Source: Planctomycetota bacterium
GTDB lineage: Bacteria > Planctomycetota > UBA1135 > GCA-002686595
Assembly: GCA_002862085.1 (NCBI GenBank)
Contig: PKCK01000050.1
Location: 1 to 37,184 of the forward strand
Reading direction: 5' to 3'
DNA: 37,184 nt
Position numbers and translations under genes: made by a program. Shown piece after piece: positions 7,029-14,610 of this stretch. The notes under the pieces are model-generated. The model made no database searches and was not told where the DNA came from. It saw only the letters and a list, made by a program, of their open reading frames with translations. Positions within the stretch are counted from its first letter, which is position 1. Each line of letters starts with the position of its first letter.

Positions 7029-7292
7029 TTGTTGAGCCCGGATCGACGCCGACTGGGGGTAGTGTTCAAGCGTGCGGTGAGGCGCGCCCAGGCGCTCCAA
7101 GCCCCGTCGGCAACCCCTCTTAGCTGGTGCATGACTGTGCGGTGGTCATCACCGGTGAGTCGGCGGACGGACAACCTGGATGCCGCGCCTCCAACGGCGA
7201 CCTTGTCGCCAAGCGATCGAGACCCCCCCCTCCCTTTCTCGATCGCACCCTCCCGCGGGGCGGGTCCTTCCTGGACCCGCCCCCATTTTTTT
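7029..7292 (+). ncRNA. Candidate structured RNA ending in an intrinsic terminator
   Basis: No protein-like reading is recognised, yet the stretch is full of paired segments that end at a textbook terminator. GCCGAC-T-GGGG (from about 7048) pairs with CCCC-GTCGGC (to about 7111). GGTG-C-ATGAC pairs with GTCAT-CACC (about 7126-7153). GGCGAC-CTT-GTCGCC is a tight hairpin (about 7196-7210). GCGATCGAG (7213-7221) pairs perfectly with CTCGATCGC (7238-7246) around a 16-base loop of one A, eight C, then TCCCTTT. Such a C-rich loop could pair with G-rich Shine-Dalgarno regions, as in staphylococcal UCCC-loop sRNAs, or with the terminator's own 5' arm. It does not match the conserved cores of RNase P RNA, SRP RNA or tmRNA that I can recall. 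The 5' end is unknown and could lie as far up as about 6900. Confidence 0.5.
7257..7292 (+). terminator. Strong intrinsic terminator upstream of the 7367 gene
   Basis: A perfect 11-bp stem GGGGCGGGTCC (7257-7267), loop TTCCT, GGACCCGCCCC (7273-7283), followed by CA and seven T (7286-7292). No protein gene ends nearby (pcnB stops 420 bases earlier), so it terminates a non-coding transcript or acts as an attenuator 74 bases ahead of the next start codon. Confidence 0.85.
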
Positions 7293-7366
7293 CCCGCGTC
7301 GTCCACCGGGCTGGAAACAGGTTGTGGCGAGCAATCTCGGCGGGCGCAGGCGAAACTGCAGCGGCC

Positions 7367-8482
7367 ATGCTGAAGCTCGCCACCGCGATCCTGATCGCAC
7401 TCGCCCCACCGGCGCTGTGCGCCCCCCAGCGAGGCGTGCCCTCAGCGGAGGAGCTCCTCCGTGCCTGGTCCTCGCTCGAGGAGGCGGACCGCAAGGACAC
7501 CGTCGACTGGTTCATCGCGGAGTGCGACAGGGCCGAGGACTTCCGCGCCCAGCTCGAGCGATTCGTGCTCGGTCAGATCGGGGGCCCGCGCGTCGAGCTG
7601 AGACCGGCCGAAGCCCCCCCCACCTTCGACCCCGAGCGTCACTGCCCTGCCCAGCCGATCAAGCGGCGCTTCGTGTCCACGAAGGCCGGTCGGCACCGAA
7701 AGGTCGTCGACGACATGCTCGGCGGCCTCGAACGCGCCATGAAGCCCGCCGTGCGCTACGACTGGTCACGGGGCGAGCTCGTCCGCCTCGCGCCCTTCGA
7801 CGATCCCCGGCGCATCGCCCACAACGCCGCCCATGGCTTCACCCCCTACACCGACCTCGTCGAGGCCTGGGTCGTCCAGTCCCTCGACGGCGGCGCGATG
7901 AGCGCGGAAGCCCGAGCCTTCGGCCACGCCTACGCCGATCGATCGGGCAACGCCTACCGCGAGATCACTCTCTTCGAGGCGTGGGGCTCCGGGCTCGACA
8001 TGGAGATGCCGGACGTGGAGTGCCTGGGCCTCGTCCACAGCCTCGACGATGACTGGAAGACCTTCGTCGCCCCGGTCAACGCGCGGCTTCACGGGCGTCT
8101 CTACGCTCGGATCGGCGAACACTACGTGCCTTACAAGGCCTATCGGGACCTGCGCGAGGCGATCGCACGGACCTACGTGACCTACGAGCCCTCCCTCCCG
8201 ACCGGCTACTCCACGACCCGCGACAAGCTCCACGGCTTCTGGGAGCGCGCGGGCTCGGACCCTGCTGCCCTCGCCGGGACGCTTCCCGACCCCGACGAAT
8301 GGCGGGAATGGTTCGCCCGGGAGGGACGAGCGGTGGACCAGGACGACGAGCTTCGCGGCCGCACGCGTGGCCGCATGTCCGCGCTGCGCAAGTCGAGCCA
8401 GTGGGCACGACGGACCTTCCACGGCATCCTCGTCGAGTACGGAGCCTTCGAGACGAAGGAAGAGGGCGGCGACGGAGGCTGA
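7367..8482 (+). CDS. Unrecognised exported protein
   Basis: The 371-residue product is not one I recognise. The ATG at 7367 was chosen because it opens a good signal peptide (MLKLATAILIALAPPALC, cleavage around residue 18); upstream in-frame codons run through the terminator and look non-coding. The mature part is soluble, rich in Asp/Glu/Arg, with scattered His and Cys but no familiar zinc or catalytic motif. Features that could seed a profile are HNAAHGFTPYTDLVEAWV, GNAYREITLFEAWGSG and DEWREWFAREGRA. There is no transmembrane helix after the signal. It follows the terminator-bearing structured region and may be controlled by it. It converges on the minus-strand flavoprotein gene with a 30-base gap. 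Confidence 0.7.
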   Translation: MLKLATAILIALAPPALCAPQRGVPSAEELLRAWSSLEEADRKDTVDWFIAECDRAEDFRAQLERFVLGQIGGPRVELRPAEAPPTFDPERHCPAQPIKRRFVSTKAGRHRKVVDDMLGGLERAMKPAVRYDWSRGELVRLAPFDDPRRIAHNAAHGFTPYTDLVEAWVVQSLDGGAMSAEARAFGHAYADRSGNAYREITLFEAWGSGLDMEMPDVECLGLVHSLDDDWKTFVAPVNARLHGRLYARIGEHYVPYKAYRDLREAIARTYVTYEPSLPTGYSTTRDKLHGFWERAGSDPAALAGTLPDPDEWREWFAREGRAVDQDDELRGRTRGRMSALRKSSQWARRTFHGILVEYGAFETKEEGGDGG

Positions 8483-8512
8483 GGCCCCGCTCCCCTCACC
8501 GGAGCGGCGCCC

Positions 8513-9793
8513 TCAGGTCGCGAGAGCCTCTGCGCAGAGCTCCGCCGTCGCGAAGGCTGCCTGGAAGGAGAGCCCGCCGATGGGGCCGTCCACGTCGAGC
8601 AGCTCTCCGATGACGAAGAGGCCGGCATAGCCGTTCACGTTCATGGACCGAGGGCTCACGTGACGAAGCGCGAGGCCACCGGCCGTCACCTCGGCGTGCT
8701 CGAAGCCGAGCGTTCCGTCCACGGGGATCTCCAGCCCCTTCAGCGCCTCGACGAGATCGTGCCGCGCGCTCTTCGCGAGTCCCGCGACACCCACCTCGGG
8801 GTCGAGGCCGCTCGCGCCGGCGAAGGCGGCGAAGAGCCGTTTGGGCATCGGGCCCATCGGGGTCCCGGCCAACGCCCGCTGGAGCCGGGGGTTCCCGGCG
8901 AGTCCGGAGGCCTCGATCAGAGCGGCCCGGATCGCGTCTCGATCGAGGTCGGGGAACGCATCGAACCGTACGACCATGTCCAGCGGCGCCTCGCCCGCCG
9001 CGCGAGCCACGTGGTGGGACAGATCCATGGCCCCCGGGCCGGAGAGGCCGTGATGCGTGAAGAGCAGCGGCCGCCGACGCTGTCCGAGCCGCGTCGCCCT
9101 GCCGCTCGATCGATCCTCGAGCACGAGGTCCCCCCCCTGCCATGCGATCCCCGTGAGGTCGCGAACCCAGCCGTCGGGCGACGTGAGCGGCACGAGCGCG
9201 GGGACGGGATCGACCACCTCCAAGCCGAGGTCCCGGAGCCACGCGTAGCCGTCGCCCGTCGTCCCGGTCCCCGGATAGCTCATCCCGCCGGCGGCCAGCA
9301 CGAGCGCGTCGCAGCCGAGCGTCATCCCGTCCTCGAGATCCACACGCCAGCGATCGCCATCCCGCCCGACTCCCTGGACCGGCGCGCCGAGCTCCACGCG
9401 GGCGCCGGCGCCCCGAGCCGCCGCCTCGAGCGCGTCGCGGACGTCGCGGGCGTTGCCGCTCCGCGGGAACACCTTCTGGAGGGGCGCCTCCTCGAGGGCG
9501 ACGCCCCAACCCTCGAAGCGCTCGCGCACGTCGAGGGGCGTGAGGGTCCGGAAGCCGTGGCGCAGGAACCGCTCGCCCTTCTTCCCGAAGAGCCGCGCGG
9601 CCTCGTCCGGACCGAGCGTCGTCGTGACGTTGCAGCGTGTCCCCCCGCTCGCGAGGATCTTGGTGCCCGTGCGCGGTGTCTTCTCCAGCACCAGCACGTC
9701 GGTCCCCGCTCCGCACGAACGCGCGAGGCGCTCGGCGCACCAGAGGCCCGCGGCGCCGGCCCCCACGATCACGACCGTCCGCTCGGCGCTCAT
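8513..9793 (-). CDS. BaiN/HI0933-family flavoprotein (NAD(P)/FAD-dependent oxidoreductase)
   Basis: FAD-binding oxidoreductase of the HI0933/BaiN/RdsA group. The 426-residue protein opens with the dinucleotide-binding VVIVGAGAAGLWCAERLA. The family hallmark GTKILASGGTRCNVT follows near residue 45 (usual form K-L-x-x-S-G-G-G-R-C-N). The C-terminal VTAGGL, GLFVIGELLDVDG and GGLSFQAAFATAE segments match the closing FAD-contact region (normally GGYN). The ATG at 9793 overlaps the dusB stop (ATGA), and GGAGG directly precedes it. It is the last gene of the amidohydrolase-dusB-flavoprotein operon. Substrates of this family are mostly unknown; some members reduce steroid or bile-acid double bonds and others have been linked to rRNA hydroxylation or reduction. 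The dusB coupling fits an RNA role but does not prove one. Confidence 0.88.
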   Translation of the reverse strand: MSAERTVVIVGAGAAGLWCAERLARSCGAGTDVLVLEKTPRTGTKILASGGTRCNVTTTLGPDEAARLFGKKGERFLRHGFRTLTPLDVRERFEGWGVALEEAPLQKVFPRSGNARDVRDALEAAARGAGARVELGAPVQGVGRDGDRWRVDLEDGMTLGCDALVLAAGGMSYPGTGTTGDGYAWLRDLGLEVVDPVPALVPLTSPDGWVRDLTGIAWQGGDLVLEDRSSGRATRLGQRRRPLLFTHHGLSGPGAMDLSHHVARAAGEAPLDMVVRFDAFPDLDRDAIRAALIEASGLAGNPRLQRALAGTPMGPMPKRLFAAFAGASGLDPEVGVAGLAKSARHDLVEALKGLEIPVDGTLGFEHAEVTAGGLALRHVSPRSMNVNGYAGLFVIGELLDVDGPIGGLSFQAAFATAELCAEALAT

Positions 9794-11055
9794 CCTCCGT
9801 TGAGCGCCTTCTCCCAGGACCGGATCTCCTCGAGCGTCCTCGGTCCCTTCGGCGGCGTGTCGTCCTCCAGATCCTCGAGGTAGCCCTCCGGCAGCTTCAC
9901 GCTCTGGGTCTTCGAGCCCTTCGCGCGCTGCGCACGCAGCGCCGCGACGGGGAAGGGCTCCTCCATGTCCAGCGCGGCGACCGCCCGCTCGAGGTCCTCG
10001 AGACTGTCGATCCTCATCAGCTGCCCGCGGACCGCGGCCGAGCCGTGGAAGCCCTTGGTGTACCAGGCGGTCCACTTGCGCATCTGGCGGACGCCGACTC
10101 CCTCCCCGAAGAGCTCGACGAGGCGGCGGCCGTGCTCGAGCATGATCTCCACGATCTCCCCGAAGCGCGGCGGCCGATCCGGCTCGACGCCTTCGAAGGC
10201 CTGCGCGAGCTCCCGGAAGAGCCAGGGGCGACCGAGACAGCCGCGGCCCACGATGACGCCGGCGCAGCCGGTCTCACGCATCATCCGGATCGCGTCGTAG
10301 GGCTCCCAGATGTCGCCGTTCCCGAGCACCGGTACGTCGAGGATCTCGACCAGCCTGCGGATCGCGGTCCAGTCCGCCTCGCCCGAATAGAGCTCCGCCG
10401 CGGTGCGGGCGTGCAGGCCCACGGCGGATGCGCCCTCACCGGCCGCCGCGCGGCCTGCCTCCTCGAAGGTCAGGAGCCCGTCGTGGATGCCCTTGCGCAT
10501 CTTGACCGTCACGGGCACGTCGCCGGCGTTCTGCACCATCGCGCGCACGAGTCTCGCCAGCAGACGCGGCTTGACCGGGATCGCGCTCCCGCCGCCCGCC
10601 CTCGTCACCTTGGGCACCGGACAGCCCATGTTGATGTCGAGATGATCGACGCCCTCGTCGACCAGGCTCTTGACCATCTCGCCGAGGTCCACCGGATCCG
10701 CGCCGTAGACCTGAACCGACCGGGGACTCTCGTCCGGCGAGGACGACGCGAGGAGGGTCGTCAACCGGTTGCCCATCAGGTAACCCCGCGCCGTGATCAT
10801 CTCCGACACGTAGAGGCCCGCCCCGTACTCGCGGCACATCGAACGGAAGGCGAGGTTGGTGACCCCCGCCATCGGGGCGAGGACCACTGGAGGCCAGACG
10901 GGGACCACGCCGCGCACCTGCCCCTCGCCGAGCTGGAGAGCCCCGAACTCCCCGGGAGCGGCGACCGGAACGTCCTTGTTCACCGCCGTCGCGAAGCGAC
11001 CCGCAGGGACCGGGGGCGCGCCGGCCGGCGGGTGCGATGCCGGCCGGTCGATCAC
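9790..11055 (-). CDS. dusB: tRNA-dihydrouridine synthase
   Basis: FMN enzyme that reduces uridine to dihydrouridine in the tRNA D loop. The product has 421 residues. The barrel begins at about residue 56 with PVVLAPMAGVTN. The catalytic-loop segment DINMGCPVPKVTRAGGGSA carries Cys145. VPVTVKMRKG, VGLHARTAAELYSG and VPVLGNGDI are typical Dus motifs. The first 50 residues are an extra segment not normally present. The start is GTG (11055), supported by GGAGGAG five bases upstream and by the GTGA overlap with the amidohydrolase stop. It is the middle gene of a three-gene operon with 4-base overlaps at both ends. The DusB subgroup is favoured from general similarity (NMGCPVPKV); DusA or DusC are less likely. 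Confidence 0.92.
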   Translation of the reverse strand: MIDRPASHPPAGAPPVPAGRFATAVNKDVPVAAPGEFGALQLGEGQVRGVVPVWPPVVLAPMAGVTNLAFRSMCREYGAGLYVSEMITARGYLMGNRLTTLLASSSPDESPRSVQVYGADPVDLGEMVKSLVDEGVDHLDINMGCPVPKVTRAGGGSAIPVKPRLLARLVRAMVQNAGDVPVTVKMRKGIHDGLLTFEEAGRAAAGEGASAVGLHARTAAELYSGEADWTAIRRLVEILDVPVLGNGDIWEPYDAIRMMRETGCAGVIVGRGCLGRPWLFRELAQAFEGVEPDRPPRFGEIVEIMLEHGRRLVELFGEGVGVRQMRKWTAWYTKGFHGSAAVRGQLMRIDSLEDLERAVAALDMEEPFPVAALRAQRAKGSKTQSVKLPEGYLEDLEDDTPPKGPRTLEEIRSWEKALNGG

Positions 11056-13187
11056 CGATCTCCTCCGGCACCCGGCTCGCCGGTGCGGGCGGAAGCCTCC
11101 GCGCTGGAGGCCTTGTTCCAGGTCTCGGGATCCCCGCGGAAGACGCGCGCCGGGTCGAGGCGCATGCGGGAGACGACCGCCCTCGCCTGCTCGGGCGTCT
11201 CGGCCGGAGCCGGCTCGAAATCGAGTCGCCCCCCGCTCTCGGCCCGGGCGCCGAACAGGAACGCGCCGCCCTCGCCGAACCCGAAGACGCGGATCCCGCG
11301 GCTGTCCTGGAGCGTGAAACGGCCGTCCTCGACGGACACAGCCATGAGCGCGCGGTCCACCACCGGCTCCATGAACGCGGGGTCGAACTGCAGCACGTAG
11401 CTGAAGCCCTCGGGGCAGTGCCGGGCTGCGATCAATCCCGAGAGGATCGAGGAGCCCTCGATGAACGCGATGGGCTCCTCGGTGCGGACGGAGGCGACGG
11501 GCACGCCATCTCGAAGGCGCTCCACTCCGAGCGCTCCCGTCTCCGCCACGAGACTGCCCCTGGCGCTGAACGCGGGGAACTCGGGGTCTTCCCGGACCGT
11601 GTCTCCGTCGGGCCCGAGCTCGTCGAGGGTCACCAGGAAGCGCTGCACGAGCCCTCCCTTCATCACCTGCAGCAGGACCAGCTCCTTGGCCGGCAGGTCG
11701 GCCGTGGGCAGGACGCGGATGCGAGCCCCGTACGCCACGACGTCCTCCGCCAACTGCACCGCCCGATAGCGCTCCACGGCCGTGCGGTATCCATAGGCCG
11801 AGAGGTTTGCCTGCCCGTCCACGACGAGCTCCCCTTCGGGCATCGGGGGGGCCTCGAGTTCCAGGCGCGAAACGCGCGCCGCCGCCGCCGCCTCTTGCCT
11901 CGCGATCAGGTCCTCGACCGCCTCGTCCAGGACCTCCCGCGTCCGGACCTCACCGCGCAGCACCACGAGCGCGGGATCCCGCAGGGCCTCGATCGATTCC
12001 CTCGGGTCCGACGTGAGCGCGATCATGTTCGCGGAGAGCCCCGCGGCGATCCGGCCCGACTCGTCGGGGCGGCCCAGCGCGTCCGAAGCGCGGGCGGTCA
12101 CCAGCGCCAGCGCCTCGGCCGGCGACACCCCTGCCCGGACCCACTCCTCCAGCTCGTCCACGAGCCCCGAGCCCGGCATGATGAACCCGCTCGGTGAGCC
12201 CGTGCCAGGGACGAGCTGGACGCCCGCGTCGTGGAGCTGGCGCACCAGGCCGCGCTGACGCTCCAGAGAACGCCGCGCCAGATCGAGCCCGGGTGACCCG
12301 GAGAGGATGCGGAAGGTCTCGAGGTCCACGCGCCAGGACGTTCGCACCTCCGGCGCGAGCGCTGCCGCGGCCGGAGGCTCCGCGCGGGTGGCGGCGCCCT
12401 TGAGGATCCGCCCGGTCCCGAGCAGGAGAGGAACCACGCGCCACTCGCCTGCCCGCAGGTCCTCGACGATCGGACCGAAGTCGAAGTCGTCCGGCAACGT
12501 CTCGAAGCGCTGGCCCTGCGGCAGCAGGGAGTCGAGGCCGACGAGCGTCCGCTGCCCCTGAGCGCGCGCGACCTTGAGCGGGAGAACGGCGGGGAGCGGA
12601 CCCCACGCGTCCACCCCGTAGGTCTCGGCCGCCGCGCAGACGAGCCCGTGCTGCTCGATGGTCAACGAATCGTCGAAGACCACGCTCTCGATCCTGGAGT
12701 TCGAGTTCAGGACGAGGGTCATGAACTCGTTGACCTGCTCCTCGGCCGTGTCCGGAGGCCCCAGGACGAACGCCGCCGGGTTCGTCGAGAGCTGGGACGC
12801 GAACAGCGCGCTCGTCGCGTGGAGGGTCGGGCCCGGGTGGCGCTCGCGCATGGAGCGCGACTTCTCCAGGAGCATCTGCCCCGTCGGCGAGCCGCCGTCG
12901 CGCACGAGGGTCACCCCCGCGGAGAGGTAGAGCGGGTCGTGGACCGCGTCGAAGCTGGTCAACGCGTCGATGAGACCCGGCACGAGGTGGAGCCCCGAGA
13001 GGTCGACCTCGCGCGCGCCCTCGGGGATCTCGACCTCTGGCCCGACGGCCCTGATCCGGCCGTCCTCCACCAGCACCGTCGCCACCGAGGGCTCGGCGAA
13101 CACGCCGGCAGCACCGTCCGGCGCCGGCTGGAAGGTGTGCACCGTGGCGCCGACGAAGGCGATGGTCTCGAGGAGGAGGGCGTGCAT
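11052..13187 (-). CDS. Amidohydrolase-like protein lacking catalytic residues
   Basis: The 711-residue protein has the amidohydrolase fold signature: a short beta-sandwich start with VLVEDGRIRAVGP (38-50), then LVPGLIDALTSFD (68-80), GVTLVRDGG (91-99), and a C-terminal barrel region AEALALVTARASDALGR. The metal-binding HxH that should follow GLID is replaced by Leu76 and Ser78. The GTDSG-type motif carrying the catalytic Asp reads GTGSPSG (Gly330). It therefore looks like a pseudo-enzyme. A further ~300 residues (about 410-711) show no domain I recognise. No convincing signal peptide is seen. ATG 13187 was chosen as the first start in the conserved region; longer in-frame upstream sequence overlaps the divergent gene's coding strand. 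It is first in an operon with dusB. Confidence 0.8.
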   Translation of the reverse strand: MHALLLETIAFVGATVHTFQPAPDGAAGVFAEPSVATVLVEDGRIRAVGPEVEIPEGAREVDLSGLHLVPGLIDALTSFDAVHDPLYLSAGVTLVRDGGSPTGQMLLEKSRSMRERHPGPTLHATSALFASQLSTNPAAFVLGPPDTAEEQVNEFMTLVLNSNSRIESVVFDDSLTIEQHGLVCAAAETYGVDAWGPLPAVLPLKVARAQGQRTLVGLDSLLPQGQRFETLPDDFDFGPIVEDLRAGEWRVVPLLLGTGRILKGAATRAEPPAAAALAPEVRTSWRVDLETFRILSGSPGLDLARRSLERQRGLVRQLHDAGVQLVPGTGSPSGFIMPGSGLVDELEEWVRAGVSPAEALALVTARASDALGRPDESGRIAAGLSANMIALTSDPRESIEALRDPALVVLRGEVRTREVLDEAVEDLIARQEAAAAARVSRLELEAPPMPEGELVVDGQANLSAYGYRTAVERYRAVQLAEDVVAYGARIRVLPTADLPAKELVLLQVMKGGLVQRFLVTLDELGPDGDTVREDPEFPAFSARGSLVAETGALGVERLRDGVPVASVRTEEPIAFIEGSSILSGLIAARHCPEGFSYVLQFDPAFMEPVVDRALMAVSVEDGRFTLQDSRGIRVFGFGEGGAFLFGARAESGGRLDFEPAPAETPEQARAVVSRMRLDPARVFRGDPETWNKASSAEASARTGEPGAGGDR

Positions 13188-13258
13188 GGTCTTGATCCGG
13201 TCCGGAGGAGAGAGGGACGCAGGGCCCCGCCCGGGGGGCGCCGCTTCGCCCCGAGGGT

Positions 13259-13264
13259 TAGCAT
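13259..13264 (+). promoter_or_regulatory. -10 box of the RlmI-like gene (TAGCAT), divergent region
   Basis: TAGCAT ends 7 bases before the ATG at 13272, so a leaderless start is likely. The 84-base divergent gap also reads TGCTAACCC on the minus strand over the same bases, a possible extended -10 for the amidohydrolase operon, so the two promoters may overlap. Confidence 0.35.
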
Positions 13265-13271
13265 TCCCCCG

Positions 13272-14456
13272 ATGACGAGCTACGCACAGGTTCAGGTGGG
13301 ACTCGAGCGCCTTCCCATGGGGCCGTGGATCTACGCCCGACTCATGGACGAGCGCGGCTCCCACGGCGCCGAGGACGGCGCCATCGTCGAGGTCATCGAC
13401 GGCGCAGGGCGATTCTGCGGCCACGGGCTCTACAACTCCAGTTCCGACATCCGCGTCCGGATGCTCTCCAGGGGCCGCCGGAGCGACCTGGATCGTCCCA
13501 GGGAGTTCCTCAGGCGGCGGATCGCGGCCGCGCTGCGCCTCAGACGCCGCACGCTCGGCCTCGAGGAGGTCACCGACGCCTTCCGGATCGTGCACGCCGA
13601 GGGGGACGATCTCTCCGGCCTGATCGTCGACAAGCTCGGCGACGCCCTCGTGTGTCAGTATCACGCGCTCGGCTTCTGGCGCCTACGGGAGGACGTCGAG
13701 GCCATCCTGCGGGAGCTCCTCCCGGGCCACCTCGTGCTCCACCGATTCGCCAGATCCGCCCGGCGCGGTGAGGGACTCGACGCCGCGGCGGAGCTCTCCG
13801 AGGGCGACGCGGCCGACCCCAGGTACGTCCAGGAGCACGAGGTGCGCTTCCTGGTCCACCCGGGCGCCAGCCACAAGACCGGCTGGTTCTGCGACCAGAG
13901 AGACAACCGGCGCCGCCTCGCGGCGCTCGCCCGGGGCCGCCACGTGATGGACCTGTGCTGCCACGCCGGAGGGTTCTCCATCCCCGCGGCCCTGGCCGGC
14001 GCCCGCAGCGTCACCGCCGCCGACCTCGACGAGGAGCCGCTCGGCCGGGCGGAGCGGGCCGCTGCCGAGAACCGCGCCGAGGTGGCGTTCCACCATGCCG
14101 ACGCCTTCGACGTCCTGCGGGACACCGTCGACTCCAAGCGACGACCCGGCCTGCTGATCCTCGACCCCCACAAGCTCGCGAAAGGCAAGCGGGACCTCGA
14201 GGCCGCCAAGGTGAAGTACCGCGACCTGAACGCCCTCGGCATCGCCGCCGCCGCGCCGGGAGGGATCCTCGCCACGTTCTCGTGTTCCGGTGCGCTCGAC
14301 CTCCCGGCCTTCGCGGGAGTGGTGTTCCAGGCCGCGCGCCGGGCCGAACGTGAGGTCCGCCTCCTCGAGACACTCGGCGCGGGCCCCGACCACCCCCAGC
14401 GTCCGGACTTCGGCCGCTCGCGCTACCTCAAGGGACTCCTGCTGGCGGTCGACTGA
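13272..14456 (+). CDS. RlmI-like class I SAM-dependent rRNA methyltransferase
   Basis: Probable 23S rRNA cytosine-C5 methyltransferase of the RlmI family. The 394-residue protein has an N-terminal PUA-like part (residues 1-75) and a central domain with SGLIVDKLGD (115-124). The family hallmark follows as ASHKTGWFCDQRDNR (199-213; usual KTGxFxDQRxNR). SAM motif I reads DLCCHAGGFS (227-236), and SCS is at 337-339. Odd points: the usual DPP of motif IV reads DPH (298-300, DPHKLAKGK), and motif I has an extra Cys-His in place of the common CYTGGF. Both sites are near the active centre, so specificity may differ from RlmI. It diverges from the amidohydrolase operon, and a terminator-like hairpin separates it from greA. 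Confidence 0.85.
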   Translation: MTSYAQVQVGLERLPMGPWIYARLMDERGSHGAEDGAIVEVIDGAGRFCGHGLYNSSSDIRVRMLSRGRRSDLDRPREFLRRRIAAALRLRRRTLGLEEVTDAFRIVHAEGDDLSGLIVDKLGDALVCQYHALGFWRLREDVEAILRELLPGHLVLHRFARSARRGEGLDAAAELSEGDAADPRYVQEHEVRFLVHPGASHKTGWFCDQRDNRRRLAALARGRHVMDLCCHAGGFSIPAALAGARSVTAADLDEEPLGRAERAAAENRAEVAFHHADAFDVLRDTVDSKRRPGLLILDPHKLAKGKRDLEAAKVKYRDLNALGIAAAAPGGILATFSCSGALDLPAFAGVVFQAARRAEREVRLLETLGAGPDHPQRPDFGRSRYLKGLLLAVD

Positions 14457-14527
14457 AGGCGCGGGCGATCCCCCGGAACCACCTCCGAACGGTGGACCCA
14501 CCCACGCCCTTCGTGCACACTCTTCGG

Positions 14528-14559
14528 AGCGCCTCCGCGACTGACGTCCCGGAGGCGCT
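14528..14559 (+). terminator. Terminator-like hairpin between the RlmI-like gene and greA
   Basis: AGCGCCTCCG (14528-14537) and CGGAGGCGCT (14550-14559) form a perfect 10-bp stem with a 12-base loop, followed by TTCGTCC. It lies 70 bases after the methyltransferase stop and 52 bases before the greA start. Confidence 0.65.
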
Positions 14560-14610
14560 TTCGTCCCCGCGCTCGCGGTCGAGCTTCGCAGACCCCCTCC
14601 AACACATCCG

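Noticed and set aside
7127..7366. Longer start for the exported protein
   Set aside because: It would read through the terminator hairpin and place 80 non-conserved-looking residues before a clear signal peptide.
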